Shown here piece by piece: positions 21,429-36,058 of a stretch of 64,000 nucleotides of DNA. Under the pieces are notes generated by a model, which worked only from the letters and a program-made list of their open reading frames with translations, was not told the DNA's origin and made no database searches. The stretch lies in assembly GCA_036971615.1 (NCBI GenBank), contig JAYKKR010000016.1, positions 1-64,000 of the forward strand. The letters run 5' to 3'. The translations under genes were made by a program, and so were the position numbers. The DNA is from Amyloporia xantha. Lineage: Eukaryota; Basidiomycota; Agaricomycetes; Polyporales; Adustoporiaceae. Every line of letters starts with the position of its first letter. Position 1 is the stretch's first letter.

Positions 21429-24361
21429 ATGTCTGACGAAATGCCCTCCTGGAAGTCCCTGGCGAGCTCAGCCTCGCGGTCGATCAAAAGTTATGTATCT
21501 CAACGTGATCTCAAGCGACCATTTCCTGCCAGCCGAGAAGCCAGCGTAGACGGAACCTCGAAGAGGCAGACATGGGGTCAATGGGCCGGTCAGAAACTGC
21601 GGCAAGCACAAGGGGAGACTGTCGGCACGGAGCAGCTCCTGCTCTTCCCAGGCTGGGCGACAAGAAGGTACAGGGGGCCCGCCCCTCACAATACAGGCGG
21701 TGAGTACATACATTTCGATGACTTTCATTTGGTATCCGATTTTGTATCCGCTGGCGGACGCAGTCCCATGCCGGACAATACATGATCGCCTATTCTACGG
21801 TAAGCGGCGGTCAGCTCTGTGCAATGAAGCAAGCAATGAAGCAAGGGAGGCGCGAGCGGAAGTCGTTAGTGGTGAGCGCTAGCTACCGGGTTTCCGGACA
21901 GGTAGCTGACTGCATTTCCATGAGATGCGGCGAGAGGGAATACCTTGTTCCGTGCACGAGCTGTCTCTGAGGTTGTCTAGGAACCATGGAAACATTCTGT
22001 GGCCACAAACAACGGTGGCGCCTGCACTGTAATGAGTGTATTCCCTCATTCCCAATACGCTTGCAACTGCAACAGAGACTGGGATAGATGTGGGTGGAGA
22101 CATCCGAACGGGTCATTTGACGATCCACCCACATCTCTTCGTCGTGTGAGATGATAGTTCCGTGTCCCTTCAGTGGGTTCAAGATGTCGGGTTTGCCTCG
22201 TATGATTCTCGAAGTCACAGCGAGGCAATGAGACCAATATGTGCATGGGTATTGTGTCATGCAGACCGGCACGTTCCGTGCAATAGGATTGTACCTCTAC
22301 TGCATCGGTTGCCATAGTTCATAGAGCTCACTGGTCTTAATCGCAGACGCCGTCTATGATATCGAGCTATTTGTCTCAGGTTTTGCCTCCAGGTCCAGTG
22401 GGCCGGGATTTGGCACACGTTCTGGGAGGGCATTCCTCAAGTTAGCCAAAAGTAAGCTGGTCTCACCATAGCGTTGTTCGTGCTCTCATCCATCCTTAGG
22501 CTTTGCTGCACTGCCGAAGCTCACAATACAATCGGCCGCAAGCACTGCAAATCGTGACTGGCTGTCGGATGCACAGCTGAGCACTGAAGATCTGAAATCT
22601 ATGCGGTTACCACCTCCGCCGGATGAGATGGATGAGAACGCTGAACTCGAAGCGTTGGAAAGCCAGCTGCGTGATCTTGATGTCAACTCCGAGAGTCCAA
22701 CCTCCAATTGTAACGCGGAAACAGCGTCCATAGCGTCTTCGTATTCGGCTGCATCTACTGCCTCTTCATACTCCGGTGCGCGTCCGAATAGCCAGGGGAC
22801 AAACAATCCTGCTGATCTACAAAAATGGCATTCAAATCTGGAGGCGCGTCTGCACCCCTTTTGGTCCTCTGCCCTCTCCGCTCGGACAGTTCGTGTCTCG
22901 GTCTTTGCCAGCGACCCTGCATCACACGAGTCGGATATTAATGCCACGAAGACGGGCGATCACTCGCGACGGCCCCTCTTCCAGCGCGACCTGGTGACTG
23001 TTGCCGACGGATCGTTCCAAGTCAAACTGCATGTCCGCTGGGAGAATCTGCGTGCTCATACAAAAGGAACACGAACCGCACACGATACATCAGTCCCGGA
23101 GTGCCAGCTCTTCGTTGTTGCCGAGTTGTTCCCACCGCCGGCACCTCGGACACCAAGTAGCCAAGGCCTATACCAGCAGTCGCCTCGACTCGTTCTTGAG
23201 CCCACGGCTATGTCTTCTATATCGATACCCCTCACGCAAGCTGCTATCCGCGTCATATCAGACGTAGACGATACAGTCAAATTGTCCAGCGTTCTTAGCG
23301 GCGCACGGGCGGTGTTCCGTAACGTTTTCGTCAAAGACCTGAACGATGGCATTATACCGGGCATGGCAGAATGGTATTCAGAAATGTGGAAGCGCGGCGT
23401 GCGGTTTCACTACGTGGTGAGTAGCTCGTGACACTCGCATCTTCTGCTCCGCTGACATGTACGGTTTCAGTCAAATGCCCCGTTCGAGATACTACCCGTG
23501 CTCAAGGAATTCTTCCAGCTTTGTCAGCTTCCGCCGGGATCGCTGAAGCTGCGGTCGTATGGCGGTCGCTCGCTGTTCAGCGGGCTGCTCTCGGCCCCTG
23601 CTACTCGCAAACGCGGAGGAGTGGTGGAAATCCTAGACAACTTCCCGGATTCACAGTTCATCCTCATCGGCGATTCAGGTGAACAAGATTTAGAGCTCTA
23701 TGCAAGCATCGCGAAGGAACGGCCTGCACAGGTACTGGCGGTTTTCATCAGGGATGTCAGTGGCGATACCGGCGCGCAACCCTTGGACGACCCCACAGGA
23801 TCCAAGGTGCTCAGGTTGGATCGCGTTATTCCTCCTTCAGTATCCAGACGTTCTAGTACGAGAAGCAGTACTGCGCGTGGACCTGTTGCGAGGTCCATGT
23901 CAGACAACAACGCTCCTGCAAAGTACGCAGTGAGACAAGCGAAGAGGATGAATTCGGACACAGCATTAGCCTCGGGCCTTCCCAAGACACCTGATAGTTA
24001 TTTTCCTTCAACATCGCTCACAGACTCGCCTGTGACAGAGGACCCGGAAGAAATGTCGACGCAATCTTCACCTGGAATAATATCCGAACAGGACAGTTAC
24101 GACGCATACTCAGGCTCTCGCCAATACATGTCGGAGGCGGAAAGAAGACGAAACGACCTACAAATGCATAGCGTCTGGCGAGCTCGACTAGAGATCCCAG
24201 AACATATTCCCTTGCTCGTTTTCAGACAGCCAAATGAATGCATGGAGAGTAACGATTATACTGGACGGACTACTTCCCAGAGACTGAAAATAATAATTTA
24301 CTGTAAAGCACGAACTGTAAAGATCTTGAATCATGTCCACTATGTGCGGTACTTACTGTAG
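21429..24361 (+). CDS. APP1: APP1-type phosphatidate phosphatase (DUF2183)
   Basis: Homologue of yeast App1, a Mg-dependent phosphatidate phosphatase linked to endocytosis and actin patches. Four exons (21429-21699, 22347-22451, 22500-23416, 23471-24361) join in phase to give 727 residues without a break. Landmarks: LLLFPGWATRRY; DIELFVSGFASR and FAALPKL; RLHPFWSSALSARTVRVSVF; the catalytic HAD-like motif VISDVDDTVKLSSVLSGA; VFVKDLNDGIIPGMAEWYS; FHYVSNAPFEILPVL; LKLRSYGGRSL; and FILIGDSGEQDLELY. The first intron is 647 bp, more than ten times the local norm. The C-terminus after EIPEHIPLLVF is weakly conserved, so the last few dozen residues are less certain. It converges on SEC72 with about 22 bp between the stops. 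Confidence 0.9.
21700..22346 (+). other. unusually long intron of APP1 with an inverted repeat
   Basis: The intron is bounded by gtgagt and tcgcag. It contains a perfect 13-bp inverted repeat (22086-22098 against 22124-22136, 25-base loop) and a short tandem repeat of aatgaagcaagc near 21825. No protein or known RNA is recognised inside. Confidence 0.6.
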
Positions 24362-24383
24362 CACAGCAAGAAGAGCTAATATA

Positions 24384-25301
24384 TCACGATGCGAGTATGG
24401 GCGCTGCGGAAATGCTTGCCTGTTCTTTTCCCTTGAGTCGCTGGCTCGCGACCATGTCGAGGGCCGTATTGATTCCCTTGAGCATGTCCGCCAGCTCCTA
24501 GCATCAGGTGACATTCAGAACACCTTCTCTGTATTCAGCGACCCTCGTACCTTATTATCGGGTTCGAAGGACAGCCCTACTTGAATTGCTTCCTTCGCCT
24601 CCTCGTACTGGTACATCCTGAGTAGCGCCCTTGCCTTCCGGAAGTGACCCTTGCTCCATGGCCGTTTCAGCTGGATGACGATTTCGGCATCAACGAGAGC
24701 GCTGATGAAGTCTCCCGCCTCAAGGTATGCAGCAGAACGGTTCGAGAGGACCGTGCTGAGTTCCTCGCGCATGAGCTGTTGTGCCTCCCATGGGGCCCGC
24801 TGGGTCGCTATATTCGCGGCCATGCTGTAGCGTCCGAGAGCTTTCTCATGTAGACCACCCTTGAACAGTGCCTACACGGGCGGATACAACGGGTCAATCA
24901 GACCGCGGTTTGTTCAGACCGACATGAGACGTAACGTTCCCCTCCTCCTTCGTGTTGGTGATGACCTGTGACAGTTGCTTGCTAACCACATTGGAGGGAG
25001 GTGGACAGCGCAGATTCGGGTTGGCTTGAAGCAGGCGTGAGATTCGATTGAGCCCGGTGTAATCGACATCGCAGTCTGTGCACTTCTCCAGGGAGTGCTT
25101 TCCGCACAGAGCGGTGCTGTTCTCCGGTGGTCCGAGAGCGACGTCGACCGGACTAAAGCTCGCTTCAATCAACGCCTGCATGACCGGGTCTGGCGGGCGC
25201 ATGACCAGTTGCTGGGGTTGCTGCTGCTGTTGCTGCTGAGGAGGTGGTGGGCCATGACTGTGGCTAGGCTGTCCTGGTGCGTGAGTGTGCGAGTGAGACA
25301 T
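24384..25301 (-). CDS. SEC72: translocation protein SEC72-like (Sec62/63 complex)
   Basis: TPR subunit of the Sec62/Sec63 post-translational ER translocon; in yeast it docks Hsp70 chaperones near the channel. The start is MSHSHTHAPGQPSHSHG at 25301; a Met at 25382 is also in frame but less likely. A poly-Gln run follows. Next comes a Cys-containing segment, LCGKHSLEKCTDCDVDYTGL, then NRISRLLQANPNLRCPPP. After an intron (24872-24935) TPR helices follow: ALFKGGLHEKALGRYSMA, LSTVLSNRSAAYLEAGDF, WSKGHFRKARALLRM and EEAKEAIQVGLSFEPDNK. A last exon after a second intron reads ELADMLKGINTALDMVASQR to a stop at 24384-24386. No frame breaks. Divergent from DED1. Confidence 0.87.
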
Positions 25302-25581
25302 GTTGACTGGCGGATGCTGGACGCGAATTCGACGCGTCTGGTCTCGATGAGCTGCAGGCGCTAAGAGACGCCGACCTGCCACGTCCCGTGGGGACTCCAG
25401 ACGACTTTCCCATAAATGGCATGCTTAGTCATGCCCCCGTTTGTAAGGGAGGAGGGGCGGCAATTTTTCTCCATCGCCTTTCTGGTGAACCATCACCATC
25501 TCGTTTCAGAGCTCAAAACGCGACTAGACAGCAAATCCGTTTCTCGAACACAAAGTACCTTTTGGTTCGTCTCAGATTAAT
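25302..25581. promoter_or_regulatory. shared divergent promoter of SEC72 and DED1
   Basis: 280 bp lie between the two starts. The pyrimidine-rich half next to DED1 (25465-25560) resembles the leader of strongly expressed fungal genes. No specific site is claimed. Confidence 0.45.
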
Positions 25582-27723
<2,142 letters not shown>

Positions 27724-28555
27724 TTACCACTGCTGCTGGGCCAAACTCTCGAACATTAATATGCCTTCCACGACCTCGCTCTTCCGTTCTAAAATCTATG
27801 CCCTCATAACCTCTCATGAACTTCCCTCCTTCCCTCCTCTCGTCGGTCTTTCCCATGGGCAAGACTAGTATATTTGACCGACTTTCTCGACTTTCTCCTG
27901 GACTCCTGGACTCCTGGACTATGCGCTGCTCTCACATCGTTGCGGTTTTCGTCTCGTGCAATCACTGCTCATCGTTTATCGTACGGCCCTACCTAATCGT
28001 CTTTTCTGTTTCAATAGTCGGGTGTTCATTCACCCTCCATCAGCATACAGCATCATATCCATAGACGAGGGGCCATCCTCCCAAGCATGAGCAGATCTGT
28101 GTCGGTCTTCGTTTCGCGATACCCTACTTATTGCGACGCGCAGGTCGTACCTTCTATAGCTTAGCATCACGAGACAATCTGTTAGAGCATCGCACATCTT
28201 GTAACGTAGTCATAGTCTAGCATCTCCTTATCCATGTTCTCTTGACCTGTAAAGTCCGCGAACTGCTTGATTATGGACACGATCTCAGCATCTCTGCCGG
28301 TGTGAAGGATAATTGGTATCACCCGGGTACACCCTTTGGGCGGCAGCATGCTGCCGCCAATCAGGGCCACAGACCGTCCCACCACTAAGCACCTTTCGTA
28401 CTCACCCCCACAGCACTGCGTGGCAGTCTTTCTTGGAAACATATCACTAACCACCACAGCATACTCAAGACGGCTTCCACGTCAGCCCTTTGTTTGCACC
28501 TTGCATAAATTGTCGCAGAAATCGCTGACGGTTGCTACAGTCACCGCAGCAAGAC
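27724..28555. other. 3' flank of DED1 and upstream region of the next gene
   Basis: No convincing gene. Near 27891-27918 a short tandem repeat of about eight bases (ctcctgga, three units) lies in the likely DED1 3' UTR. Bases 28530-28550 could be the end of an intron leading into the next gene. Confidence 0.5.
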
Positions 28556-30330
28556 ATGTACAGAGCCCTCTCGCCCATCTTCGACGTCCCAGAATTTCCG
28601 ACCCTCAGGAGGGTCAAGCCCCTTCCGAAACGCAGGCGGACATCCGAAGCATCTCTCCGTGACGATGGAGGCACCGCCCTGTCCGCTCTGCCGAACATGC
28701 TTGACGCCTCCCCGGAAGAGCTGATTGCGCAGGCCGACGCCTTGACGGCGCAGATGGCCCTCCAGTCGTACTACATGCCCGTCCTGGGCGGCATGCAGGA
28801 GCTGTTCAAAAGCACGCTCAACTCTGCCACATCCACCCCGATCGATTTGGGCGGGAGCGCATTTGGCCTGGGGGACTACCGCGGGGCACACGACGTCGAC
28901 GACGACGCGGGCGACGGCGATTACGCTGATCACTTGCAGCAGCCGGGGAACACGAAGAAGCGCAAGGTGCCGACGAACATGTCGGGCTCCATGCATGGGC
29001 ATGATGCCGGCCATTCAGGTGCAGAGGACGAGTCTTCCGACCGAGGTGTACCTGCGGGCGGCCGTCTGGACCGTGACTATGATACCCTCGACCTCCACCC
29101 GCCACCGTCGCCGTCGTCGCTGTTGGCGCAGAAGAAAGGGAAGCTACCGAAGGCGACGCTGGCGGGGCTGCAGCACAAGGAGCTGCTCAAAAGCCGTAAA
29201 CGCCAATTGGCCGCTGTGCTCGGGGCTCTATCTCATGGGGAGACACTCTCGCAGTCGACCAGGCGCTCTCAGTGAATTATCCATTCGCTCGCGTCGCTCT
29301 GGACGGTGACCCTAAGACCGCTCCTTCGATGAGGGTTCGGCTTTCCCGCAGGCGTGGTCCTCGCCTCGCGCGAGCGTTCAGAGCCTTCCGGGCCTCTCTG
29401 CCCGCTATTCCTGATGACAGTACGATAGTCGCGCCGTCGGACACAGACTTTGCGTTTCTTTGTCACAGCCCGAGTGAGTGGTGGCGATTCTTCCATGTAT
29501 GTAGCTTCCTTTACTTAATGGACGTCATGTCGTCGTCGTGCCATAGCTTCCGACCGTCTCGTGGCGACGAGGGAAGAGGTGGCTGTCCTGCATGCGCGCT
29601 TTGAAGCAGAGCTCTCACGACAAGCCGCGAAGGCTGCAGAAGCTGCGAAGCAGGCTGCCGCCGCGCTCAGCGGTCCGCTGGCTAAGCGGGCGGACCGCTC
29701 GAAACAGGGTCGTGCTCCCGGGGGCGCGGAGCGGATCAGAAGTCGGGTACTCTAGATCAGTCGTTGGGGACGAAGGACCGTGGAGGCAAGAAGAAAAAGC
29801 GGTCAGCCCTCGCTAATGCCTCGAATCCGCATCATCTACGGAATTATGTCCCCTCTCGCCTTCCGCACTCTGGGCAGACTAACACGACGCAGGCCGTCCA
29901 AAATGCCCAGAACCTGCTCAGTCCGCTTCCCCTCCGATTTTTGTCTGCAGACATCCCCCCGCGACGCCGGAAAAAGTCTGAACGCCCGGTCGCGCCCGTG
30001 TCGACGCTGGCGAACCCGGCTGAGGAGTGGATATGTCCCTTCTGTGAATACAGTCTTTTCTACGGGGACGAGGCGGGGTTCCAGCGGGCGGTGAGAAACC
30101 GCAAGAAAATTCTCAGGCGGAGGCGTCGAGCGCGAGAACGCGCTGCCGCTGCTGCGAGCGGGACGTCTACTGCGAAGACGTCGGACAAGGATACGCCTGC
30201 TTCCGAGGATGTGCATCACGAGTTCGAAGCCGCGGCTGGTGATGATGGGGCGCCTGGGAGTGTCAAGGAGGCGAGATGGAAGGATGAACGGGATCGTCCT
30301 GGGATCGCGACCACTTCTGCACTAGGATAG
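28556..30330 (+). CDS. conserved fungal protein with a C-terminal CxxC motif, function unknown
   Basis: About 560 residues. The start is taken at MYRALSPIFDVPEFPTL (28556). An upstream exon ending SPQQD is possible, since ctacag sits just before it. One intron, 29474-29546. The N-terminal half has KRRRTSEASL, an acidic linker and the helical stretch LLAQKKGKLPKATLAGLQHK. The C-terminal half has a coiled-coil-like segment (VLHARFEAELSRQAAKAA), then SPLPLRFLSADIPPRRRKK, then EEWICPFCEYSLFYGDE with a CPFC knuckle, and NRKKILRRRRRARER. The basic and acidic mix suggests a nuclear protein. Frame breaks of one base lie at about 29236-29250 and in the G run near 29717-29722. No name is assigned; the CPFC end is the best handle for homology. 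Confidence 0.7.
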
Positions 30331-31119
30331 TATAGAGCCACGGACCTGCCTCGTAGAATCACTGCACGTTCTCTTCCACCCTTCTAGCATAAGTAATGTG
30401 TCTGCTGGAATACAGCTGTGTTCCTTTCCTAATCCTATCCTAATAATTACGCGTACGGTGGAATCGCGATTGGCTTCAGGGTGTCGATCACGTGGGATAG
30501 CCAGTTACATTGACAGCTTCTCCGATTCTCTGTGTTTGAAATCAAAACGCCTGCCCTCGCTTCCGTCGACTGTAAGTAGAATCCGTCTGCCAGTTCTTGG
30601 CCCGTGTCGGTACCTCAATGCAGCAGCCGTACTCCTTCCGTCGTAGCCAACCACAAAGCTGACTCGAATGTCATTTTTAGGTGTTTACGAGAGGTAGGGA
30701 AGGTTGCACCCGATTCCAGCGGCAGTCAAATTGGCACCAGTGTGAATAATCATCTGTCACCACTTGCGACAAACGCGAGGTCTCCCCTCACGAACAAGCC
30801 AAGTTCGACGGTGAATCAACCCAGCAACACCGTCCTTTGTCTGTGTAAGTCCGCTTTCCTCTTAAATACCATGCCGCACCGTGCCTTCGCCTCCATAGAT
30901 CTGCCGATCGGCGTCGCTGGTCTAGTTGATTCACAATCAGCTCGCGCCCTTTCCTGCCTCTTCAGCGTTGCCAGATGCGTCGGCACGTCCGTCTTGCATC
31001 TTCAATTCGTCTACATGTCCTGCTGTCGTCCATAGAGGCATCCATTCCTTTAATCTCCCTCCGCTCCCCTGTCGCTTCACCAGCGATATAAATGCTGTAC
31101 TTCTCCCTCTTTCGCACTA
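30331..31119. other. intergenic region, no gene recognised
   Basis: About 790 bp before the GATA factor. The final 100 bases are C/T-rich (tctccctccgctcccc), as in fungal promoters and leaders. Confidence 0.5.
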
Positions 31120-32670
31120 ATGCCTCCCTATATTCCTTACAATCGCCCGCCGCTTCCTGGTCCTCTGTACGCAGCTGTCGCTCAACTTGTTCCCCGCAGT
31201 TCGACTACACTTAGTTCTTACACATCACTCGACCACGCGCTGGGTGCCGAAGGCGCTCGTCACGCCAACGATCCTATTGCCCAACCTTCACCTCATACCA
31301 CTCAGCCAGTACCGTCGCAGATGGCGTCCGACGCTAGATACGTATATCATGGCTCACCAGACGTCGCTGCGCCTTACGGATACGCCCCCTACCCTCCATC
31401 TCCCTACGACTCTGCCCAATTCAACCAGAATATTCCGCGACCGCCACCTCGCTCTAACTCGTCCCAGACGCACTCTCCACATCAGCAGCCACAGCCTTAT
31501 AATGGCCCGCCGCCACCGTATCATACTCAGCCACCTTATGGCCCTTACGGCGTGGCCCCGCCTCCTACAGGCCCATGGCCTTCCGAGGGCTGGGGCCACT
31601 ACCCACCTACCTTCCCACCACCCCATCCGCCAGGACAGGAGGCTCCTTATAACTCTAACGGCTCAAGACCCGATATGTCAACAAGCGAACATCGACAGTA
31701 TCAGCCAGGTCCTTCCAGGCCGGAGCCACATCGCACGGACGAGCGGCCGCCACGGCCAGCAGAATCGGCGCCCAAATCTAGTGTACGTAAACCCAGGGAA
31801 AGCGATACGCCAGCGCCAGCACCCCCACGGTCTCCACCCCTCGGCTTAGATTTCGTTAAGGTGACTGCACCACCACTCTGACGTCCCTGTGGCCTGGATT
31901 TACACCTTCTTACACACTCCCTATTGTTCCAGTTATCAGAGCAGTATGCGATCGTCATCGACTCGACAACCGCGTTTAATCATGATCACTCCCCGTCCCG
32001 GCCCGCCGCCACGCCCGAAGCTTTTGAGCGTATGCTACAGGCCGCTGCGTTCGGCTCGCAGGTCCTAGACTCGGCGACTAGACGTGTTATGCAAACGGAC
32101 GCACAGCGGTCTCCAGTCGAGCGCAGCCCAGATGAGGACGATGCGAATGCCTCCAAAGCGCGGCCGGTGAGTTCGTCGAGGTCGTCATGTGGGCGCCACT
32201 GACTATCTTGTGTACAGCCGCAGTCAGAAAACCAGCCGAGTCCCGAAAACCAGACATGCCTCGGGTGCAATGCCACATCGACTCCAGAATGGCGAAGAGG
32301 GCCCATGGGTCAGTGGTTCTTGGGCGTTATCATGGGCCGCACTCACCTATTGTGTCTGTAGGACCACGCACGTTGTGCAATGCTTGTGGTCTCGTCTATG
32401 CTAAGCTTGTGAGTCGCCAGGCTAATGATTACTTATCTTCACCGATTTCTGACGACTCTCGCCGCCACGCAGATTAAGAAGCGTAATCGCGACTCAGGCC
32501 GCTCGCGCCAACCGGGCGGTGGGTACATGGGACTAAAGCAAGGCAGCCACGGTGGCCACAGCCTCATAGACGACTCTGCGCCCGTGTCTGAGGGCGGTAG
32601 TGATGACGAGGACTCCTATGGGTCCCAAGACCGGCGAAGTGATGGTGGTTTCCACGGGGGACGGGATTGA
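31120..32670 (+). CDS. GATA-type zinc-finger transcription factor
   Basis: Predicted sequence-specific regulator. Exons 31120-31860, 31933-32166, 32218-32308, 32362-32408 and 32473-32670 join in phase to 436 residues with no break. The first 250 residues are Pro/Tyr/His-rich and disordered (PYPPSPYDSAQF, PPPPYHTQPPYGPYG). A short structured region follows, with QYAIVIDSTTAFNHD and PEAFERMLQAAAFGSQVLDS. The single GATA finger is split by an intron: CLGCNATSTPEWRRGPMG plus PRTLCNACGLVYAKL, then IKKRNRD. This is the CX2C-X18-CX2C type with TPEWRRGP. The C-terminus is acidic (EGGSDDEDSYGS). No PAS or LOV domain is seen, so a white-collar role is not supported. Target genes unknown. Confidence 0.88.
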
Positions 32671-33824
32671 TTTTTGGGCGCCGGCGTTGTCTGTTTCGGT
32701 GTACTTGATTCGGCCTATATCTCCTTGTGTCTGCTAGTTGTCGCCGCCTTTTAGTCTCTTGTTCATTGGTGTTTTCCATTTGTAAACATAGGGGAGTCTG
32801 TGCGTCCACTTGTGTCCATTCCATCCGCAGCTACCGCAGAGCTAATTAACTATCGGGCTATTATCAGGCTGTCATCACGGTCCTTGCGCAGGATTTTTGG
32901 TCGGTCATTTTAGCATAGCAGAGAACGATCGTCATGCACCGCTTCAGGACCTGTCTACGAGCATGCTGGGTGGTCTCACGAATCCTTATGCGGTTAGCGC
33001 TCGTTCTTATCGCCGCACCCGTCCCATCGCTCTCGCTGAAAGGCCTACCGCATTTTGCTGCCTGTCATATGGACGTCTCCGACGGCGCTTGGCTCCGGCT
33101 TCCTTGGGGATTGCATTATGATTTGATGCTTGGACAATTGGAATTTGCCACCGCGGAGCTCACGGAGTGGCGGAATGGGTCTGGTGTGTAAACAGTACGC
33201 CAAACAGCTCGTCTTCTGACTGATTCGTTTGATTCGAATGATGTTCTTCTCTGCAGTAGAGAGAATCTACCGTCATCACTCGACGAATGTGTACCTATCA
33301 GCCGCCGAATATACTTATTGCATGACGGGATTTTCAATCCGTTCAGACCTTGTTTCAAACCGTGATACGCGAGTTGAGCTCGAGCCGTCAAATTCCGACG
33401 ACTAGCAGCTAGACTAAGCTAGTCGACCGCGATACCTAATCAGTCGCTTTGACGTGGGAACCGTACAATATCTTGGACCCGTTCCACGATGTCCACTGTT
33501 CGCGACTTCCAACGCTCCTTAGCGGGAGAGTTGGAAGACCAGCTACGGCTGCGCATGGTTCGCCGGATTATGTGTTGCTGATCTTCTCAATTTGAAAACG
33601 GCTAAGGTTGATCAGAAGAGATGTGGGAGGTTCTCTGATGTCAGCGAAGGCCGTTTCAAGAACTGTGTATCGCAATAATCATCACAGATGACCACGGGGA
33701 CTTTTATAATTCGGCCGATGGATTAGAAGGGTCCGCAATATTACCTACTTATTGAATGGCCAGTGAGAAGATATTACAAAGGATGCTACATTGTGTACAC
33801 TACCTAAAATACATAAAATACATC
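32671..33824. other. convergent intergenic region
   Basis: About 1.15 kb between GATA and SPT20 3' ends. A hairpin (cttccaac ... gttggaag with inner pairing) lies at about 33507-33537. No gene seen. Confidence 0.5.
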
Positions 33825-36058
33825 TCATGAGCCCTGCACACCGCCCTGAACCGCTTTGTTGGTCCCCAGTTGCATCTGCTGCGGATGGCCAGGAATACCC
33901 GGCATCTGATGCTGACCATTGACAACTGGAGCGCCTCGTCCCAAGTTCATAGGATAATATCTACCCCCCTGCAGGTGTGCGTAATGCGCATACATTGCTT
34001 GGGAATACACCTGGGCTTGCGCCTGCTCCTGGGAAGCCACGGGCCCTGGCTGGGGCATAGCCGGTACGGCCTGCTGTCCATTACCCGTGGCAAGCTGATG
34101 CGGTACCATTTGGGGATGTGGTACGTGGCCATGAGCGACAGGACGTAAGTGTGCGGCGGCTGGGTTATATTGACTCTGCATAAGTGCAGCGTAGTTATAA
34201 TTAGGTTGAGGAGGCGCTTGCGCCGGTTGCACCTGCGGCACATTTGGCGGCATAGGAGATCGTGAGGTCAGTCGCTGGCTCGCAGCTAGAGGGCTGCTCT
34301 GCTGAGCTGGTGACCCTTGTACAGCTGCCGCCGGGCTTCGCGATGCTGGAGATGTGCTTGGACCCGGTACCTGATTTATGTGCTGAAGAGGAGCGCCCTG
34401 CTGATGATGGGGGTAGCCTTGCACTTGCGGTTGACCGTACCATATTGGGAAACCAATAGGTCGCTGGGACAGATGTTGAGCAGGCTGCCCTACATGTTGA
34501 TTACTAGGCGGTATATTCCCGTTCACTGGCGTGCTTTGTTGCGAACCGTTCTTCTTGCCAAAGGGCGGTTGTGCGACAAACTGGGTACCCTGCACGTAGG
34601 GGGCCGGAGATCGTGTTGTCGCAGACGCGGTCGACTGATTGGACTGATTCGGATGCGGAGGGGCGGTAGAGGGAGGCCGTATCTCTGCTTTAGGTGGACT
34701 ACGCGCTGAGGCAGTATTCGGCGGAGTGTGCGGAGAACGCGAAAGCCTAGGAGGGGTCTGGACACCCAGGTGTGCAGGGTAATGATGTTGAAGATGTGCC
34801 GGGATAGGGAGGGGAACGTTGGGCTGTCCAGGTGTCGCAGAAGATCTAGACATCGAGGGCGATGGTGCAGCTTGCGGCATCGTTGTCTTTTTCTTAGAAT
34901 CTTGGACACCTTGTGGGTCAGAAGCTGCCGGCGGAGCGGGAGTTGATGTCGACGCAGTTACAGGTGGAGCCGTCGTCGACGGCCCTGCAACTGCTACGGC
35001 CTGCGGGGTATACTGCGCAGGAGCAGCTGTCTGAACTGGCGCAGGTGCTCCTGTTACAGGATATTGGACCACTCGAGGTTGGTTACCTGTTGCGGGGTTG
35101 GCTGGTAGCACGGGTTGGGACGGTGCCGCGGCAGCTGCTGTATCCTTCTTCATCTTCCACTTCTCGATAGCATCCAGTATTCGATAACTGCCAATGCACA
35201 TGCCGTTAGTGTTGCTTATTAGAATCAAAACGCAGCCCCTACCTAGGCGCAGTTACAGCAGATTTGGCATATTTTGGATTCATATACTGAGCAAGCTTGG
35301 CACGCCGAGCCTTCTCAGTCTCCTCGTCTTCCAGCTCCATGACCGCAGCCTTGCGTTTCAAGGACAAAGGTGCCGTGGGTGTCGATGTCCGAAGAATACT
35401 GTTTGCCACACGGACCAAATGAGGATCCGGGTCAAGACACAAAGGCGGAGATACGGCCAACTAACGCCAGTAAATGAGCGCTCAACCACAGAGTATAACC
35501 GGTTGGTGCACATACCAAAATGCCAGCTTCTATCTCGAGAGCCTCCTGGTCTGTCCAAGCACCCTCTGCCTTCTGGTTCATCAGGCATATATCGGCCCAA
35601 AGAGTCTCTGAGTTAGGAGCAAGAACGACCCGAGACTTCTGTGGCTCCTCGAGAATCGGTTCCGCTGCCTTTTGGGGACGGAAGTCCTGTAATTCCACAA
35701 TCATACACCCTTGTCATAACACATGTCAGGCGATGACCGCTCTCCCCATACATGGAGACAGACCATTATAGAAGGGTAATTGTGCGGCATCAAAGAGTTC
35801 CAAGAAGTCCACCGGAATGCGTTGCGCACGGATGTCATCCAGAAGGGTCTAGGGGCAATGGCTTCAACCAAATGGTCATTGTGGGTTGTGAAGTGAGTCA
35901 AGACTTACTGCAATTTGGTTATTGTACAGACATTTTGACCCATTGTTGAGAGTCCAATAGTCGGGGTATAGTTTAATGGTGAAAGAAGCCGGAGAAGACT
36001 GGTGCTCTTCCAGTAACTCCCCGACGGAGCGCGTCAGGTTGTAGCTCTTCACTGGCAT
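33825..36058 (-). CDS. SPT20: SAGA complex subunit SPT20
   Basis: Structural subunit of the SAGA histone acetyltransferase co-activator. Exons 35909-36058, 35764-35848, 35516-35709, 35243-35460 and 33825-35187 (minus strand) join in phase to 669 residues with no break. The N-terminal SPT20 domain is clear: SVGELLEEHQSSPASFTIKL, YPDYWTLNNGSKCLYNNQIA, LLDDIRAQRIPVDFLELFD, LPFYNGCMIVELQDFRP. Next comes TPTAPLSLKRKAAVMELEDE and a basic stretch. The last exon encodes a Pro/Gln/Ser/Ala-rich tail of more than 400 residues typical of fungal Spt20. Divergent from HGH1, with 244 bp between the starts. Confidence 0.9.

Noticed and set aside
25200..25250. CAG/CTG-rich run as a possible microsatellite element
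   Set aside because: It is the in-frame poly-Gln tract of SEC72, a common feature of this protein's N-terminus.
31187..31849. 220-residue alternative frame in the GATA gene
   Set aside because: Frame shadow of the Pro/Tyr-rich N-terminus; the other frame joins in phase to the zinc finger.
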